Below are positions 26,803 to 33,953 of a stretch of DNA of 64,000 nt, piece after piece (within the stretch, counting starts at the first letter, position 1; each line of letters starts with the position of its first letter). The notes beneath the pieces are model-generated. The model searched no databases and was not told where the DNA came from. It saw nothing but the letters and a program-made list of their open reading frames with translations. The stretch comes from Polynucleobacter sp. TSB-Sco08W16. Lineage in GTDB: Bacteria > Pseudomonadota > Gammaproteobacteria > Burkholderiales > Burkholderiaceae. A program made the translations under genes and the position numbers. Location: positions 1,054,001-1,118,000 of the forward strand of contig NZ_CP061291.1 of assembly GCF_018687455.1 (NCBI RefSeq), in the 5' to 3' direction.

Positions 26803-27663
26803 TTAAACTGCATTCACCGGGATCTTCAGATATGCAATTCCGTTTTCTTCTTTTGGCGGAAACTCACCAGCGCGAATATTGACCTGAATCGCAGGAAGAA
26901 TCAGAACGGGCATTTCTAAGGTGGCATCACGTTTTGTGCGCATTTCGATGAATTGCTCTTCAGTAATTCCATCGTGCATATGAATGTTGGATTTTTTCTG
27001 TTCCGCAACGGTAGTTTCAAATTGAACGGGACGATTATTGGGAGGATAGTCGTGGCACATGAATAAACGAGTTTGCGACGGAAAACTCAAAATTTTCTTC
27101 ATCGATTGGTAGAGGACATGGGCATCACCGCCAGGGAAATCACAGCGTGCTGTTCCGACGTCTGGCATAAACATTGTGTCACCCACAAAAATTGCATCGC
27201 CGACTTGATATGCCATACAGGCTGGGGTGTGGCCGGGCACAAAGATCGCCTTGAAACTCAAATTGCCAAAATGAACCTCCTCGCCATCTTTGAGAAGATG
27301 ATCAAATTGAGATCCATCTGTTGGAAATGCGTTTTCTAAGTTGAAAATACTCTTGAAAACGCCCTGCACTAATGAAATGTGGTCGCCAATGGCAACTTTG
27401 CCACCTAAATTAGTTTTTAGATAAGGCGCCGCAGTAACGTGATCTGCATGAGCATGAGTTTCTAGAATCCACTCGGTTTTTAGATCATTCTGTTTTACAA
27501 ACTCAACGACCTGATCCGCCATCTTGGTATGGGTTCGCCCTGACTTGGGGTCATAGCTCAATACAGAATCGATGATGATGCATTTAGAACCCGCTTTCTC
27601 GTAAACAACGTAAGTAACCGTCCAAGTATCTGGATCAAAAAAGCCTTTTACGACTGGGTTCAT
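26803..27663 (-). CDS. Persulfide-dioxygenase-like MBL protein (Blh C-terminal type)
   Basis: 286 residues, no signal. ETHAHADHVTAAPYL, VPGHTPACM, GDTMFMPDVGTARCDFPGGD and FMCHDYPP give the iron-binding pattern of persulfide dioxygenases (ETHE1/Blh group). The C-terminal tail PAIQVNIRAGEFPP is the Blh form. It oxidises glutathione persulfide to sulfite. It is the first gene of the sox-direction transcript. The DUF442 domain normally fused to it is encoded alone at 15906-16250. Confidence 0.88.
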   Translation of the reverse strand: MNPVVKGFFDPDTWTVTYVVYEKAGSKCIIIDSVLSYDPKSGRTHTKMADQVVEFVKQNDLKTEWILETHAHADHVTAAPYLKTNLGGKVAIGDHISLVQGVFKSIFNLENAFPTDGSQFDHLLKDGEEVHFGNLSFKAIFVPGHTPACMAYQVGDAIFVGDTMFMPDVGTARCDFPGGDAHVLYQSMKKILSFPSQTRLFMCHDYPPNNRPVQFETTVAEQKKSNIHMHDGITEEQFIEMRTKRDATLEMPVLILPAIQVNIRAGEFPPKEENGIAYLKIPVNAV

Positions 27664-27671
27664 CTCTCATT

Positions 27672-27694
27672 CACCTAAGTAATTTTTCTAGGTG
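27672..27694. promoter_or_regulatory. Inverted repeat CACCTA-N11-TAGGTG
   Basis: Perfect 6-bp repeat 9 bases upstream of the persulfide-dioxygenase-like gene start, in the 145-base divergent region before sqr. Its position suggests an operator or leader element. The regulator is unknown. Confidence 0.4.
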
Positions 27695-27718
27695 CAATTA
27701 TTTAATAATGCTGGTAAA

Positions 27719-27751
27719 AATACACTTATTACTAACCCTTATATGTGTATT
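27719..27751. promoter_or_regulatory. Inverted repeat AATACAC-N19-GTGTATT
   Basis: Perfect 7-bp arms spaced by 19 bases, in the middle of the divergent sqr/sox region and the AT-rich part likely to hold both promoters. It could be a two-site operator for a dimer. No known consensus can be named with confidence. Confidence 0.4.
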
Positions 27752-27758
27752 ACTTTTA

Positions 27759-27785
27759 GTTATATAGAAAAGTCAGCTATATAAC
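27759..27785. promoter_or_regulatory. Inverted repeat GTTATATAG-N9-CTATATAAC before sqr
   Basis: Perfect 9-bp arms with a 9-base spacer, ending 23 bases before the sqr ATG. The TATATA core may overlap the -10 region of the sqr promoter. That makes it the best candidate repressor site or leader hairpin in this region. Confidence 0.5.
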
Positions 27786-27808
27786 CATTGAATAGAAAGA
27801 GAGAAAAG

Positions 27809-29050
27809 ATGAGTCATCAGCCACAGAATGCAGTCTTTGATGTCCTGATCGCTGGAGGCGGAGCGGCAGGATTAGGGCTTGCTGCAAGCTTGAAAAATCG
27901 TGATCAAGCGCTAAAAATCGGCGTCATAGAGCCATCTGAAGTTCACTACTATCAGCCGTCCTGGACCTTGGTCGGTGGGGGCGCATTTAATGTCAAAGAT
28001 AGCAAGAGAAATACTAAAGACGTTATACCCAAAGGCGTCACCTGGATTAAGGACAAAATCACTGGCTTTAATCCAGATGCTAATGAAGTAAATGTTGCAC
28101 GTGGCGAGCCCGTCAAATACAAATATCTCGCTGTAGCAACTGGATTGAAAACAAATTGGGATGCTATCCCTGGCTTGATAGACACTATTGGAAAAAATGG
28201 TGTGACATCAAACTACAGTTATGACTACTCTCCCTATACATGGGAGCTAGTCAAGAACATGAAATCTGGCAAAGCAATCTTTACTCAACCACCAATGCCA
28301 ATTAAATGTCCGGGTGCACCACAAAAAGCAATGTATCTATCTTGCTATGAGTGGGAACAACAAGGCAATCTCAAAAATATAGAAGTTGAACTCAATAATG
28401 CTGGTGCAGCTTTATTTGGTGTAGTAGATTTTGTACCGCCGCTGATGGAGTACGTTAAAAAATATAACGCCACATTGAATTTCAATTGCAATCTCATCTC
28501 AGTTGATGGGCCAAACAAGAAGGCAACATTTGCGGTAAAAGATGCTGAGGGAAATTCCACACAAGTAGAAAAATCATTCGATATGCTTCATGTAGTTCCG
28601 CCACAGGGGCCACAAGACTGCGTCAAGGGAAGCCCAATAGCCGACTCATCAGGTTGGGTTGAGGTTGATCAATTTACACTACAACACACTCGCTATCCGA
28701 ATGTATTTGGCCTAGGTGATTGCTGCTCATCACCTAATTCAAAAACAGCTGCCGCTGCTCGAAAACAAGTTGTTGTAGTTGCCGAAAACTTATTAGCCCA
28801 CAAAAATCAACTAGCAATGCCTCTCAAATATGACGGTTATGGCTCCTGCCCCCTCACTGTTGAGAGAGGAAAAATTGTGCTTGCGGAATTCGGCTTTGGA
28901 GGCAAACTTTTGCCTACCTTCCCATGGTTAATAAATCCTTTAAAGGCGACCAAGCTTGCGTGGATCTTGAAAAAAGATGTGCTTCCTTGGCTCTACTGGA
29001 ATGCCATGCTCAAGGGTAGAGAATGGTTAGCAAGACCATTTGAAAACTAA
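27809..29050 (+). CDS. sqr: Sulfide:quinone oxidoreductase (type II-like)
   Basis: Oxidises sulfide to a persulfide and passes electrons to quinone at the inner membrane. 413 residues from the ATG at 27809 with an AAGAGAG site. FAD motif IAGGGAAGLGLA. Cysteines in KCPGAPQKAMYLSCYEW and GDCCSSPNSKTAAAARKQ; the KCPGAPQK context resembles human SQOR/HMT2-type enzymes. It is the first gene of the plus-strand unit with TauE/SafE and HiPIP. The product persulfide would feed the MBL dioxygenase. Confidence 0.9.
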   Translation: MSHQPQNAVFDVLIAGGGAAGLGLAASLKNRDQALKIGVIEPSEVHYYQPSWTLVGGGAFNVKDSKRNTKDVIPKGVTWIKDKITGFNPDANEVNVARGEPVKYKYLAVATGLKTNWDAIPGLIDTIGKNGVTSNYSYDYSPYTWELVKNMKSGKAIFTQPPMPIKCPGAPQKAMYLSCYEWEQQGNLKNIEVELNNAGAALFGVVDFVPPLMEYVKKYNATLNFNCNLISVDGPNKKATFAVKDAEGNSTQVEKSFDMLHVVPPQGPQDCVKGSPIADSSGWVEVDQFTLQHTRYPNVFGLGDCCSSPNSKTAAAARKQVVVVAENLLAHKNQLAMPLKYDGYGSCPLTVERGKIVLAEFGFGGKLLPTFPWLINPLKATKLAWILKKDVLPWLYWNAMLKGREWLARPFEN

Positions 29051-29053
29051 GTG

Positions 29054-29863
29054 ATGGAGCATTTTTTTCTCGCACCAGCCTTAGGCATTTTTATTGGTGT
29101 CTTGATGGGGTTAACCGGCGCAGGCGGTGGAATACTTTCTGTTCCATTGCTGGTATTTGCTTTTCATATGCCAATTTCTGAAGCAGGGCCAATTGCTCTC
29201 AGTGCGATTGCCCTGTCAGCGGGCGTCGGAGCCCTGATTGGCTTAAAAGAAAAGGTATTGCGCTATAAAGCAGCAATGTTTATGGCCGTATTTGGCCTGA
29301 TTCTTTCCCCTCTTGGATTATGGGTTGCGCAACGTGCGCCCAATACGCCAATGCTATTGATGTTTAGCGCGGTGCTGATTTATGTTTCTACAAGAATGTT
29401 TATACAAGCAATGCAAATGATTGCTGGAACTACACCTTTTTTGAGAAAACCGCCTCCATGTCAATTAGACATGTCAATCGGTAAATTAATCTGGACTGTC
29501 CCCTGCGCTAGATCCCTTATGTTTGCTGGCGCATGCGCAGGATTCTTATCTGGATTGTTAGGAGTCGGGGGAGGCTTCATTATCGTTCCTTCGCTTAAAA
29601 AATTTACCGATCTACCGATGAAGGCGATAGTTGCAACATCATTAGGCGTTCTTGCCATAGTCTCAGCTGGAGGCGCATTTGTATCTTTAGCTACGGGCAT
29701 ATTAGATTTGTCGATTGCACTCCCCTTTGCTATCGGCTCACTTGTAGGTTTGTTAATTGGCAAAGTTCTTGAAAAAAAGATTAGCGGCCCAAGAATTCAG
29801 CAAATTTTTTCTATCTTTACATTTTTAGTTGCACTCAGTCTTATTTATAAATGCTTTACTTAA
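29054..29863 (+). CDS. TauE/SafE family sulfite/anion exporter
   Basis: 269 residues from ATG 29054; a GTG at 29051 is possible. About eight membrane segments built as an internal duplication, with MGLTGAGGGILSVPLL near the start and SGLLGVGGGFIIVPSL near 165. Family members export sulfite or organosulfonates. Between sqr and HiPIP, export of sulfite made by persulfide oxidation is a reasonable inference. Confidence 0.88.
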   Translation: MEHFFLAPALGIFIGVLMGLTGAGGGILSVPLLVFAFHMPISEAGPIALSAIALSAGVGALIGLKEKVLRYKAAMFMAVFGLILSPLGLWVAQRAPNTPMLLMFSAVLIYVSTRMFIQAMQMIAGTTPFLRKPPPCQLDMSIGKLIWTVPCARSLMFAGACAGFLSGLLGVGGGFIIVPSLKKFTDLPMKAIVATSLGVLAIVSAGGAFVSLATGILDLSIALPFAIGSLVGLLIGKVLEKKISGPRIQQIFSIFTFLVALSLIYKCFT

Positions 29864-29876
29864 TCCGGAGAAATAT

Positions 29877-30185
29877 ATGAAACCAACCCGTCGTCAATTT
29901 ATGATTTTGTCTGCTGCTGGCGCCTGCACCTTAGCCTTGAACGGTAAAGTACAAGCTCAAGCAATAGTTGCTGAAACTGATCCACAAGCTGCTGGATTGG
30001 GATATAAGTCTGATGCCACCAAGGTAGATAAAGCAAAGTATGCCAAGTACGCTGCTGGTCAACAGTGCAGTAACTGCGCATTATTCCAGGGCAAATCTGA
30101 TGCTGCCGCTGGTGGTTGCCCATTGTTTGCTGGCAAGCAAGTATCCGCTAAAGGTTGGTGCTCTGCTTATGCTAAAAAAGCGTAA
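29877..30185 (+). CDS. High-potential iron-sulfur protein (HiPIP)
   Basis: Small periplasmic [4Fe-4S] electron carrier. 102 residues from the ATG at 29877 (CCGGAG site eight bases upstream). Twin-arginine signal TRRQFMILSAAG; four cluster cysteines in QCSNCALF, GGCPLF and WCSAY. It could take electrons from SoxXA/SoxCD or another periplasmic sulfur donor and pass them to a terminal oxidase. Confidence 0.93.
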   Translation: MKPTRRQFMILSAAGACTLALNGKVQAQAIVAETDPQAAGLGYKSDATKVDKAKYAKYAAGQQCSNCALFQGKSDAAAGGCPLFAGKQVSAKGWCSAYAKKA

Positions 30186-30205
30186 TTTAGCTCGTTTTAA
30201 ATGCT

Positions 30206-30232
30206 AAGGCTGCTTCGGCAGCCTTTCTTTTT
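30206..30232 (+). terminator. Intrinsic terminator after HiPIP
   Basis: AAGGCTGC-TTCG-GCAGCCTT is an 8-bp stem with a UUCG tetraloop followed by TCTTTTT. It ends the sqr-tauE-HiPIP unit and separates it from the convergent regulator gene. Confidence 0.93.
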
Positions 30233-30240
30233 AGAGGCAA

Positions 30241-30957
30241 CTAAAGGCCACGTTCCGAAAAAGTACGCAGCGCATCAATGCTCGGAATTTGGACAGAAAG
30301 CTTGCTAACATTTGAGATAAGGCCTTGCTCGGACATGGATGCCAGTGCCCTGCTAATCGTTTCAAATTTAACATCCATCATAAGTCCCATATCTTCACGC
30401 CTAAATAAGGGAGCAACAGCAAAGGACCCAGACTCTCTAGCAAGCTTCAATAGGAAGCGAGCTAGCCGGACCTCAATTCTTCCAGTATTTATTTCAGAGA
30501 ACCATGACTCAGATTGAGATAAGGCCTCCCCCCATTTCTTAACTATTTGTCGATGAAGTCTTGGAGACTCTTCACCCAATGAAGAGATGATGGATTTGGG
30601 GATTTGGCATAAATGCACATTCGTAAGGGCAACTGCAGAATGCTCGTAACGCTCACCCAATAGAGCCTCCATTCCGAACAAGTTTCCAGGTAGCACCACC
30701 CGAATTATTCGACTTGATCCATCTGAATTAACGTGAAGTAATTTAATGTATCCCTCACGTAAGGTATATAAGGATTGGGCTGAGTCTCCTTGAGCATATA
30801 TATTTGCATGAGCTTCAAAGCTCAAATCATCTATTGGGCTATGAATCTTAGAAAAGTCTTCCTCATTGAGCTCGGCAAATAAAGCAGAACTCCTAATAGA
30901 GCATGCTTCGCAATTACTATTGCCATTCCAGGCTTTTTTGATTTCTATAGTTTTCAT
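30241..30957 (-). CDS. Crp/Fnr-family transcription regulator, FNR-like but lacking one cluster cysteine
   Basis: 238 residues. N-terminal NCEACSIRSS gives C16 and C19, and C117 lies in VHLCQIP. E. coli FNR uses four cysteines (C20, C23, C29, C122), and the equivalent of C29 is alanine here. Cyclic-nucleotide-like barrel at about 30-150. The helix-turn-helix near residue 195 keeps KFETISRAL, whose E..SR residues read TTGAT-N4-ATCAA in FNR. It is divergent from modB. It may sense oxygen, NO or redox in another way. Confidence 0.88.
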   Translation of the reverse strand: MKTIEIKKAWNGNSNCEACSIRSSALFAELNEEDFSKIHSPIDDLSFEAHANIYAQGDSAQSLYTLREGYIKLLHVNSDGSSRIIRVVLPGNLFGMEALLGERYEHSAVALTNVHLCQIPKSIISSLGEESPRLHRQIVKKWGEALSQSESWFSEINTGRIEVRLARFLLKLARESGSFAVAPLFRREDMGLMMDVKFETISRALASMSEQGLISNVSKLSVQIPSIDALRTFSERGL

Positions 30958-31022
30958 GCGCTTCTAATTAGGCGGGACTCTAAGGATATATTGGCATCTA
31001 ATAATAGCAATACAATGCAATT

Positions 31023-31679
31023 GTGATTGATATCGATGCCCTTTTTCTATCTCTAAAGCTAGCACTATGGACCCTAGTCCTCATTATTCCATTTGGGATG
31101 TGGGTAGCCCACACACTTCAAAGGATGCGCAAAGGCAGATCTTGGATTGAGGGCTTGCTTGCACTTCCCCTGGTTCTACCCCCAACCGTCTTGGGTTACT
31201 ACCTTCTAATAGGCTTCGGTGGAAAGAGCTTCTTTGGAATTCCACTAGCATTCTCTTTTACCGGAATACTAATAGCCTCCCTCATTGTTAACTTGCCTTT
31301 TGCCATTCAGCCAATACAAAGAGCGTTTGAGTCAATTCAGCCTGAAATCCTAGAGTCAGCACAAGTCAGTGGGCTGTCTAATTGGCAAATCTTTCGCCTC
31401 ATTGAATTGCCGTTGGCGTGGCGCGGCATCACTAGTGCAGCTGTTCTCACCTTTGCACATACCCTTGGTGAATTCGGTGTGATTCTCATGGTTGGGGGTG
31501 CCATCCCGGGAGAAACTAAAACGGTATCGATAGCAATCTATGACAAGGTGCAAAGTTTTGATACTGCTGGTGCTGGTCTACTGTCCTTAATATTGCTTGG
31601 AACATCGCTAGTAGCTATTGCCCTTTCTTATGGTGTCTTTGGGCGCCATCCTTCACCCCCCAAGAGATGGGAGGGCTAA
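31023..31679 (+). CDS. modB: Molybdate ABC transporter permease
   Basis: 218 residues, GTG start, five to six membrane spans. Conserved EAA loop region ESAQVSGLSNWQIFRLIELP and the C-terminal GEFGVILMVGGAIPGETKT of molybdate permeases. A periplasmic binding gene (modA) does not precede it; only the regulator promoter region does. No good ribosome site is visible before the GTG. Stop and modC start share TAATG. Confidence 0.9.
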   Translation: MIDIDALFLSLKLALWTLVLIIPFGMWVAHTLQRMRKGRSWIEGLLALPLVLPPTVLGYYLLIGFGGKSFFGIPLAFSFTGILIASLIVNLPFAIQPIQRAFESIQPEILESAQVSGLSNWQIFRLIELPLAWRGITSAAVLTFAHTLGEFGVILMVGGAIPGETKTVSIAIYDKVQSFDTAGAGLLSLILLGTSLVAIALSYGVFGRHPSPPKRWEG

Positions 31680-32791
31680 TGCTTAAGGTCAAGATTTCTC
31701 AGATGATCCCCAATCCCTTGCAGCTCAATATTGGGTGCGCTCCAGGAGAGTTGCACGCTTTAGTCGGCCCCTCAGGTAGCGGCAAGACAACCGCCTTGCG
31801 TACGATTGCCGGCTTAAACAATGCTCATACTGGCAAAATTGAATGCGATGGACAGTTATGGTTTGAAGCAAACGAGATTGGTGGAGTTAGCGCATCACTG
31901 AGCCCTGCCGAGCGCTCCTGTGGATTTTTATTTCAGCAATACGCGCTATTTCCACACTTAACTGCACTTGAGAATGTCTGCATTCCTTTGTATAACTCTC
32001 TACTAGAAGTTTCTGAGCGTAAGAAGCTAGCTCAACAGTGGTTGGAGCGCATGGGTATCGGCGAACTCGCCAATCGAATGCCCAACCAACTCTCTGGTGG
32101 TCAACAGCAACGGGTTGCTTTAGCAAGAGCATTGGCACGCTCCCCGAAAATACTATTGCTTGATGAACCCTTCTCGGCGATTGATGCGCCAACACGTCAA
32201 AGTCTTTACAAAACACTGGCGGAGTTACGGAAAGATTTAAATATTCCGATTCTGCTAGTCACGCATGATCTGCGTGAAGCGGATTTATTGGCCGACAAAA
32301 TTACTGTGATCGATCAAGGCGTTGGTCTACAAACTGCACCGCCACAAGTCTTATTTGAGCGTCCTCGTAACTCCCGCGTCGCAGAGCTCGTTGGCATTAA
32401 CAATAAGTTTGAAGGCATATTTACGGCAGGCAAGCTTACCTGGAATGGTTCTCAGCAGATTTTTAATGTTGTCGATAAAGGTAAAATCCCACCAAACACT
32501 CCTGTAGCCTGGGTGATTACTGCAGAGGGATTGAGTCTGCATGCCGATAAGAGCGCACTCTCGGTAGAGGTCATAGTTGAACAAATGAGCGCCCTAGGGC
32601 AAATTGCCGTTATTCAGTTGCGCACCCTTGAGGGTCGACATCCTGTGGTTTGGGAAGCATCCGCTGCTGAAGTAAAGCGCTTGTCATTACAGGTAGGTGA
32701 GATTGCCCACCTAGAAATTGATAGCGGCAAAATTCACATTATGCCGCTTAGACCAATCAATGACCCACGAAGATTCAGAGAAGCAAGTTAA
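31679..32791 (+). CDS. modC: Molybdate ABC transporter ATP-binding protein
   Basis: 370 residues from the ATG at 31679, with a GGGAGG site inside the modB end. Walker A GPSGSGKTT, signature LSGGQQQRVALARAL, Walker B ILLLDEPFSAID, and a C-terminal Mop/TOBE domain (about 300-365) that binds oxyanion. One base overlaps modB. Supplies molybdate, presumably also for the SoxC cofactor. Confidence 0.93.
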   Translation: MLKVKISQMIPNPLQLNIGCAPGELHALVGPSGSGKTTALRTIAGLNNAHTGKIECDGQLWFEANEIGGVSASLSPAERSCGFLFQQYALFPHLTALENVCIPLYNSLLEVSERKKLAQQWLERMGIGELANRMPNQLSGGQQQRVALARALARSPKILLLDEPFSAIDAPTRQSLYKTLAELRKDLNIPILLVTHDLREADLLADKITVIDQGVGLQTAPPQVLFERPRNSRVAELVGINNKFEGIFTAGKLTWNGSQQIFNVVDKGKIPPNTPVAWVITAEGLSLHADKSALSVEVIVEQMSALGQIAVIQLRTLEGRHPVVWEASAAEVKRLSLQVGEIAHLEIDSGKIHIMPLRPINDPRRFREAS

Positions 32792-32808
32792 TAGCTTTAA
32801 ATTAGTAT

Positions 32809-32838
32809 TTAAGAAGGTGGCCTAGGCTTTTTCTTCAT
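32809..32838 (-). CDS. Candidate 9-residue ORF (MKKKPRPPS)
   Basis: A tiny frame after the YgaP-like gene, preceded by the strongest Shine-Dalgarno of the area, AGGGAGG, five bases before the ATG. The peptide is very basic and proline-rich. It overlaps an 8-bp palindrome (GCCTAGGC). It may be a real small peptide, a leader or coincidence; its size gives no family support. Confidence 0.25.
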   Translation of the reverse strand: MKKKPRPPS

Positions 32839-32863
32839 TTGTACCTCCCTATTGACGAGAAAC

Positions 32864-33076
32864 TTATTTGCAGCATCCGCCACCGCTACAACCAGTACTG
32901 CAGGAATTAATTCCCAGAATGGGATACAAAGGGCAGAATCTAAATAGTCCTGTAGCCAATGGAATGATTCCAATCCAGCCCCATAATCCAATAATATTGC
33001 TCGCCGCCAATCCTATTAGGACCAAGCCGACTGCAATACGTAATACACGATCAATCCCGCCGACATTGCATTTCAT
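32864..33076 (-). CDS. YgaP-like (DUF2892) small membrane protein
   Basis: 70 residues from the ATG at 33076, with GGGGG nine bases upstream. KCNVGGIDRVLRIAVG leads into two membrane segments (about 12-28 and 33-50). The tail CSTGCSGGGCCK has four of the protein's six cysteines. DUF2892 domains form the membrane part of YgaP, a rhodanese that passes sulfur, so a sulfur link is possible. A strong FNR-type promoter stands upstream. Confidence 0.85.
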   Translation of the reverse strand: MKCNVGGIDRVLRIAVGLVLIGLAASNIIGLWGWIGIIPLATGLFRFCPLYPILGINSCSTGCSGGGCCK

Positions 33077-33127
33077 TTGCATTACCCCCGTATAAAAGAT
33101 CCTCAAATAAGCCATTACCTCAGGATC

Positions 33128-33169
33128 ATTATTAGGCTAAATAACTAAAATGCATTTGATTTAGATCAT
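33128..33169 (-). promoter_or_regulatory. Class II FNR-type promoter upstream of the YgaP-like gene
   Basis: The plus-strand sequence TTGAT-TTAG-ATCAT at 33156-33169 matches the FNR consensus TTGAT-N4-ATCAA with one mismatch. On the minus strand a -10-like TAATAAT at 33134-33128 would set the start near 33121, putting the site centre near -41, the classic activating position. No other near-match was seen by eye in the promoter gaps. Confidence 0.65.
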
Positions 33170-33391
33170 ACGAACATCTACATTTCATGGGCCCTCAAAG
33201 AATGAGGCAAAAAAAAGTCCCAGGAAAACACCTAAATCACTACTTTGAAATAAAGAAACAACTATTTCATCAAGGGAGGCTCTCTATTCCATACCCCTTA
33301 TTTTTTCCATCAGAGCCGTTTTAACTAAAAATCGTTCCGGCGAACCCACCTATTCAGAACCCAGTCCAGTGGTTCGAAAATAAAATGATGG
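33170..33391. other. Noncoding gap upstream of the FNR-type promoter
   Basis: Part of a 315-base gap between the YgaP-like gene and DUF2789, both on the minus strand. It contains a widely spaced repeat GGCTCT/AGAGCC (33278-33317) and an 8-T run on the minus strand without a good preceding stem. A plus-strand ORF of 45 residues (33187-33324) has no ribosome site. The run of T may help end the DUF2789 transcript. Confidence 0.4.
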
Positions 33392-33631
33392 TTAGATTGG
33401 TTTTCTAATAAGCTTATTGGCCAATTGATCAACAAGCTCAGACCATTCTGAATCCTCTTCTTTGGCCTCAATTAGAAATGCCTTTTGTTCTGGAGCCCAA
33501 TAGATGGCATCCGATAAAACAGACCCAGGTTTTAGTTGATGTCTTTCTATAAATCGCTCAATGTGAATTTTTTGAGACGAGAGTCCTAACTGTTCAAATA
33601 ACTCTTCTATAGTTCTGTTATCTCTAGTCAT
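33392..33631 (-). CDS. DUF2789 family small protein
   Basis: 79 residues from the ATG at 33631 with an AAAGGAG site. IEELFEQLGLSSQKIHIERFIERHQL and YWAPEQKAFLIEAKEEDSEWSELVDQL are the family pattern. Function unknown; the domain occurs as single small proteins in beta- and gammaproteobacteria. It lies just after the zinc-ribbon gene. Confidence 0.8.
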   Translation of the reverse strand: MTRDNRTIEELFEQLGLSSQKIHIERFIERHQLKPGSVLSDAIYWAPEQKAFLIEAKEEDSEWSELVDQLANKLIRKPI

Positions 33632-33642
33632 TAAATTCTCCT

Positions 33643-33948
33643 TTACCAATATTTAAAGGGTCTCTCAGCATCAACATCCCCACCCAAAGCCCTCATCTTC
33701 ATTTGGCAATGTGGGCAAGTAAGTCCGTCCCATTCTGACAAGTGGCTGCTTGAGTGGCACGAAGTGCAAATTGGCGGCATACTGATTTCAGTATTGATAC
33801 TGCCTGAGTAGGCTACCGTATATGTATCGATAGTCGCACAAGATTTACAGACCATGGCCACTCTAGACGAATGTAGTCCAAGCTCTCTACCGATGCCGCT
33901 AATGCATTCAAACTTGCAAGAGCGGCATTGAAATTTATACCTAGCCAT
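33643..33948 (-). CDS. Zinc-ribbon hypothetical protein with four CXXC motifs
   Basis: 101 residues with CRSC, CKSC, CTSC and CPHC, enough for two zinc ribbons (four cysteines each). No other family is recognised. It ends 11 bases before DUF2789 and begins 5 bases after the lipoprotein gene, so the three could be co-transcribed. Confidence 0.7.
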   Translation of the reverse strand: MARYKFQCRSCKFECISGIGRELGLHSSRVAMVCKSCATIDTYTVAYSGSINTEISMPPICTSCHSSSHLSEWDGLTCPHCQMKMRALGGDVDAERPFKYW

Positions 33949-33953
33949 GGCTT

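Noticed and set aside
33278..33317. GGCTCT/AGAGCC repeat as a terminator
   Set aside because: The 28-base loop is too large and no T run follows directly.
33187..33324. 45-residue plus-strand frame in the gap upstream of the YgaP-like gene
   Set aside because: No ribosome site, opposite to neighbours, no recognised family; the composition looks plausible for protein but that is not enough.
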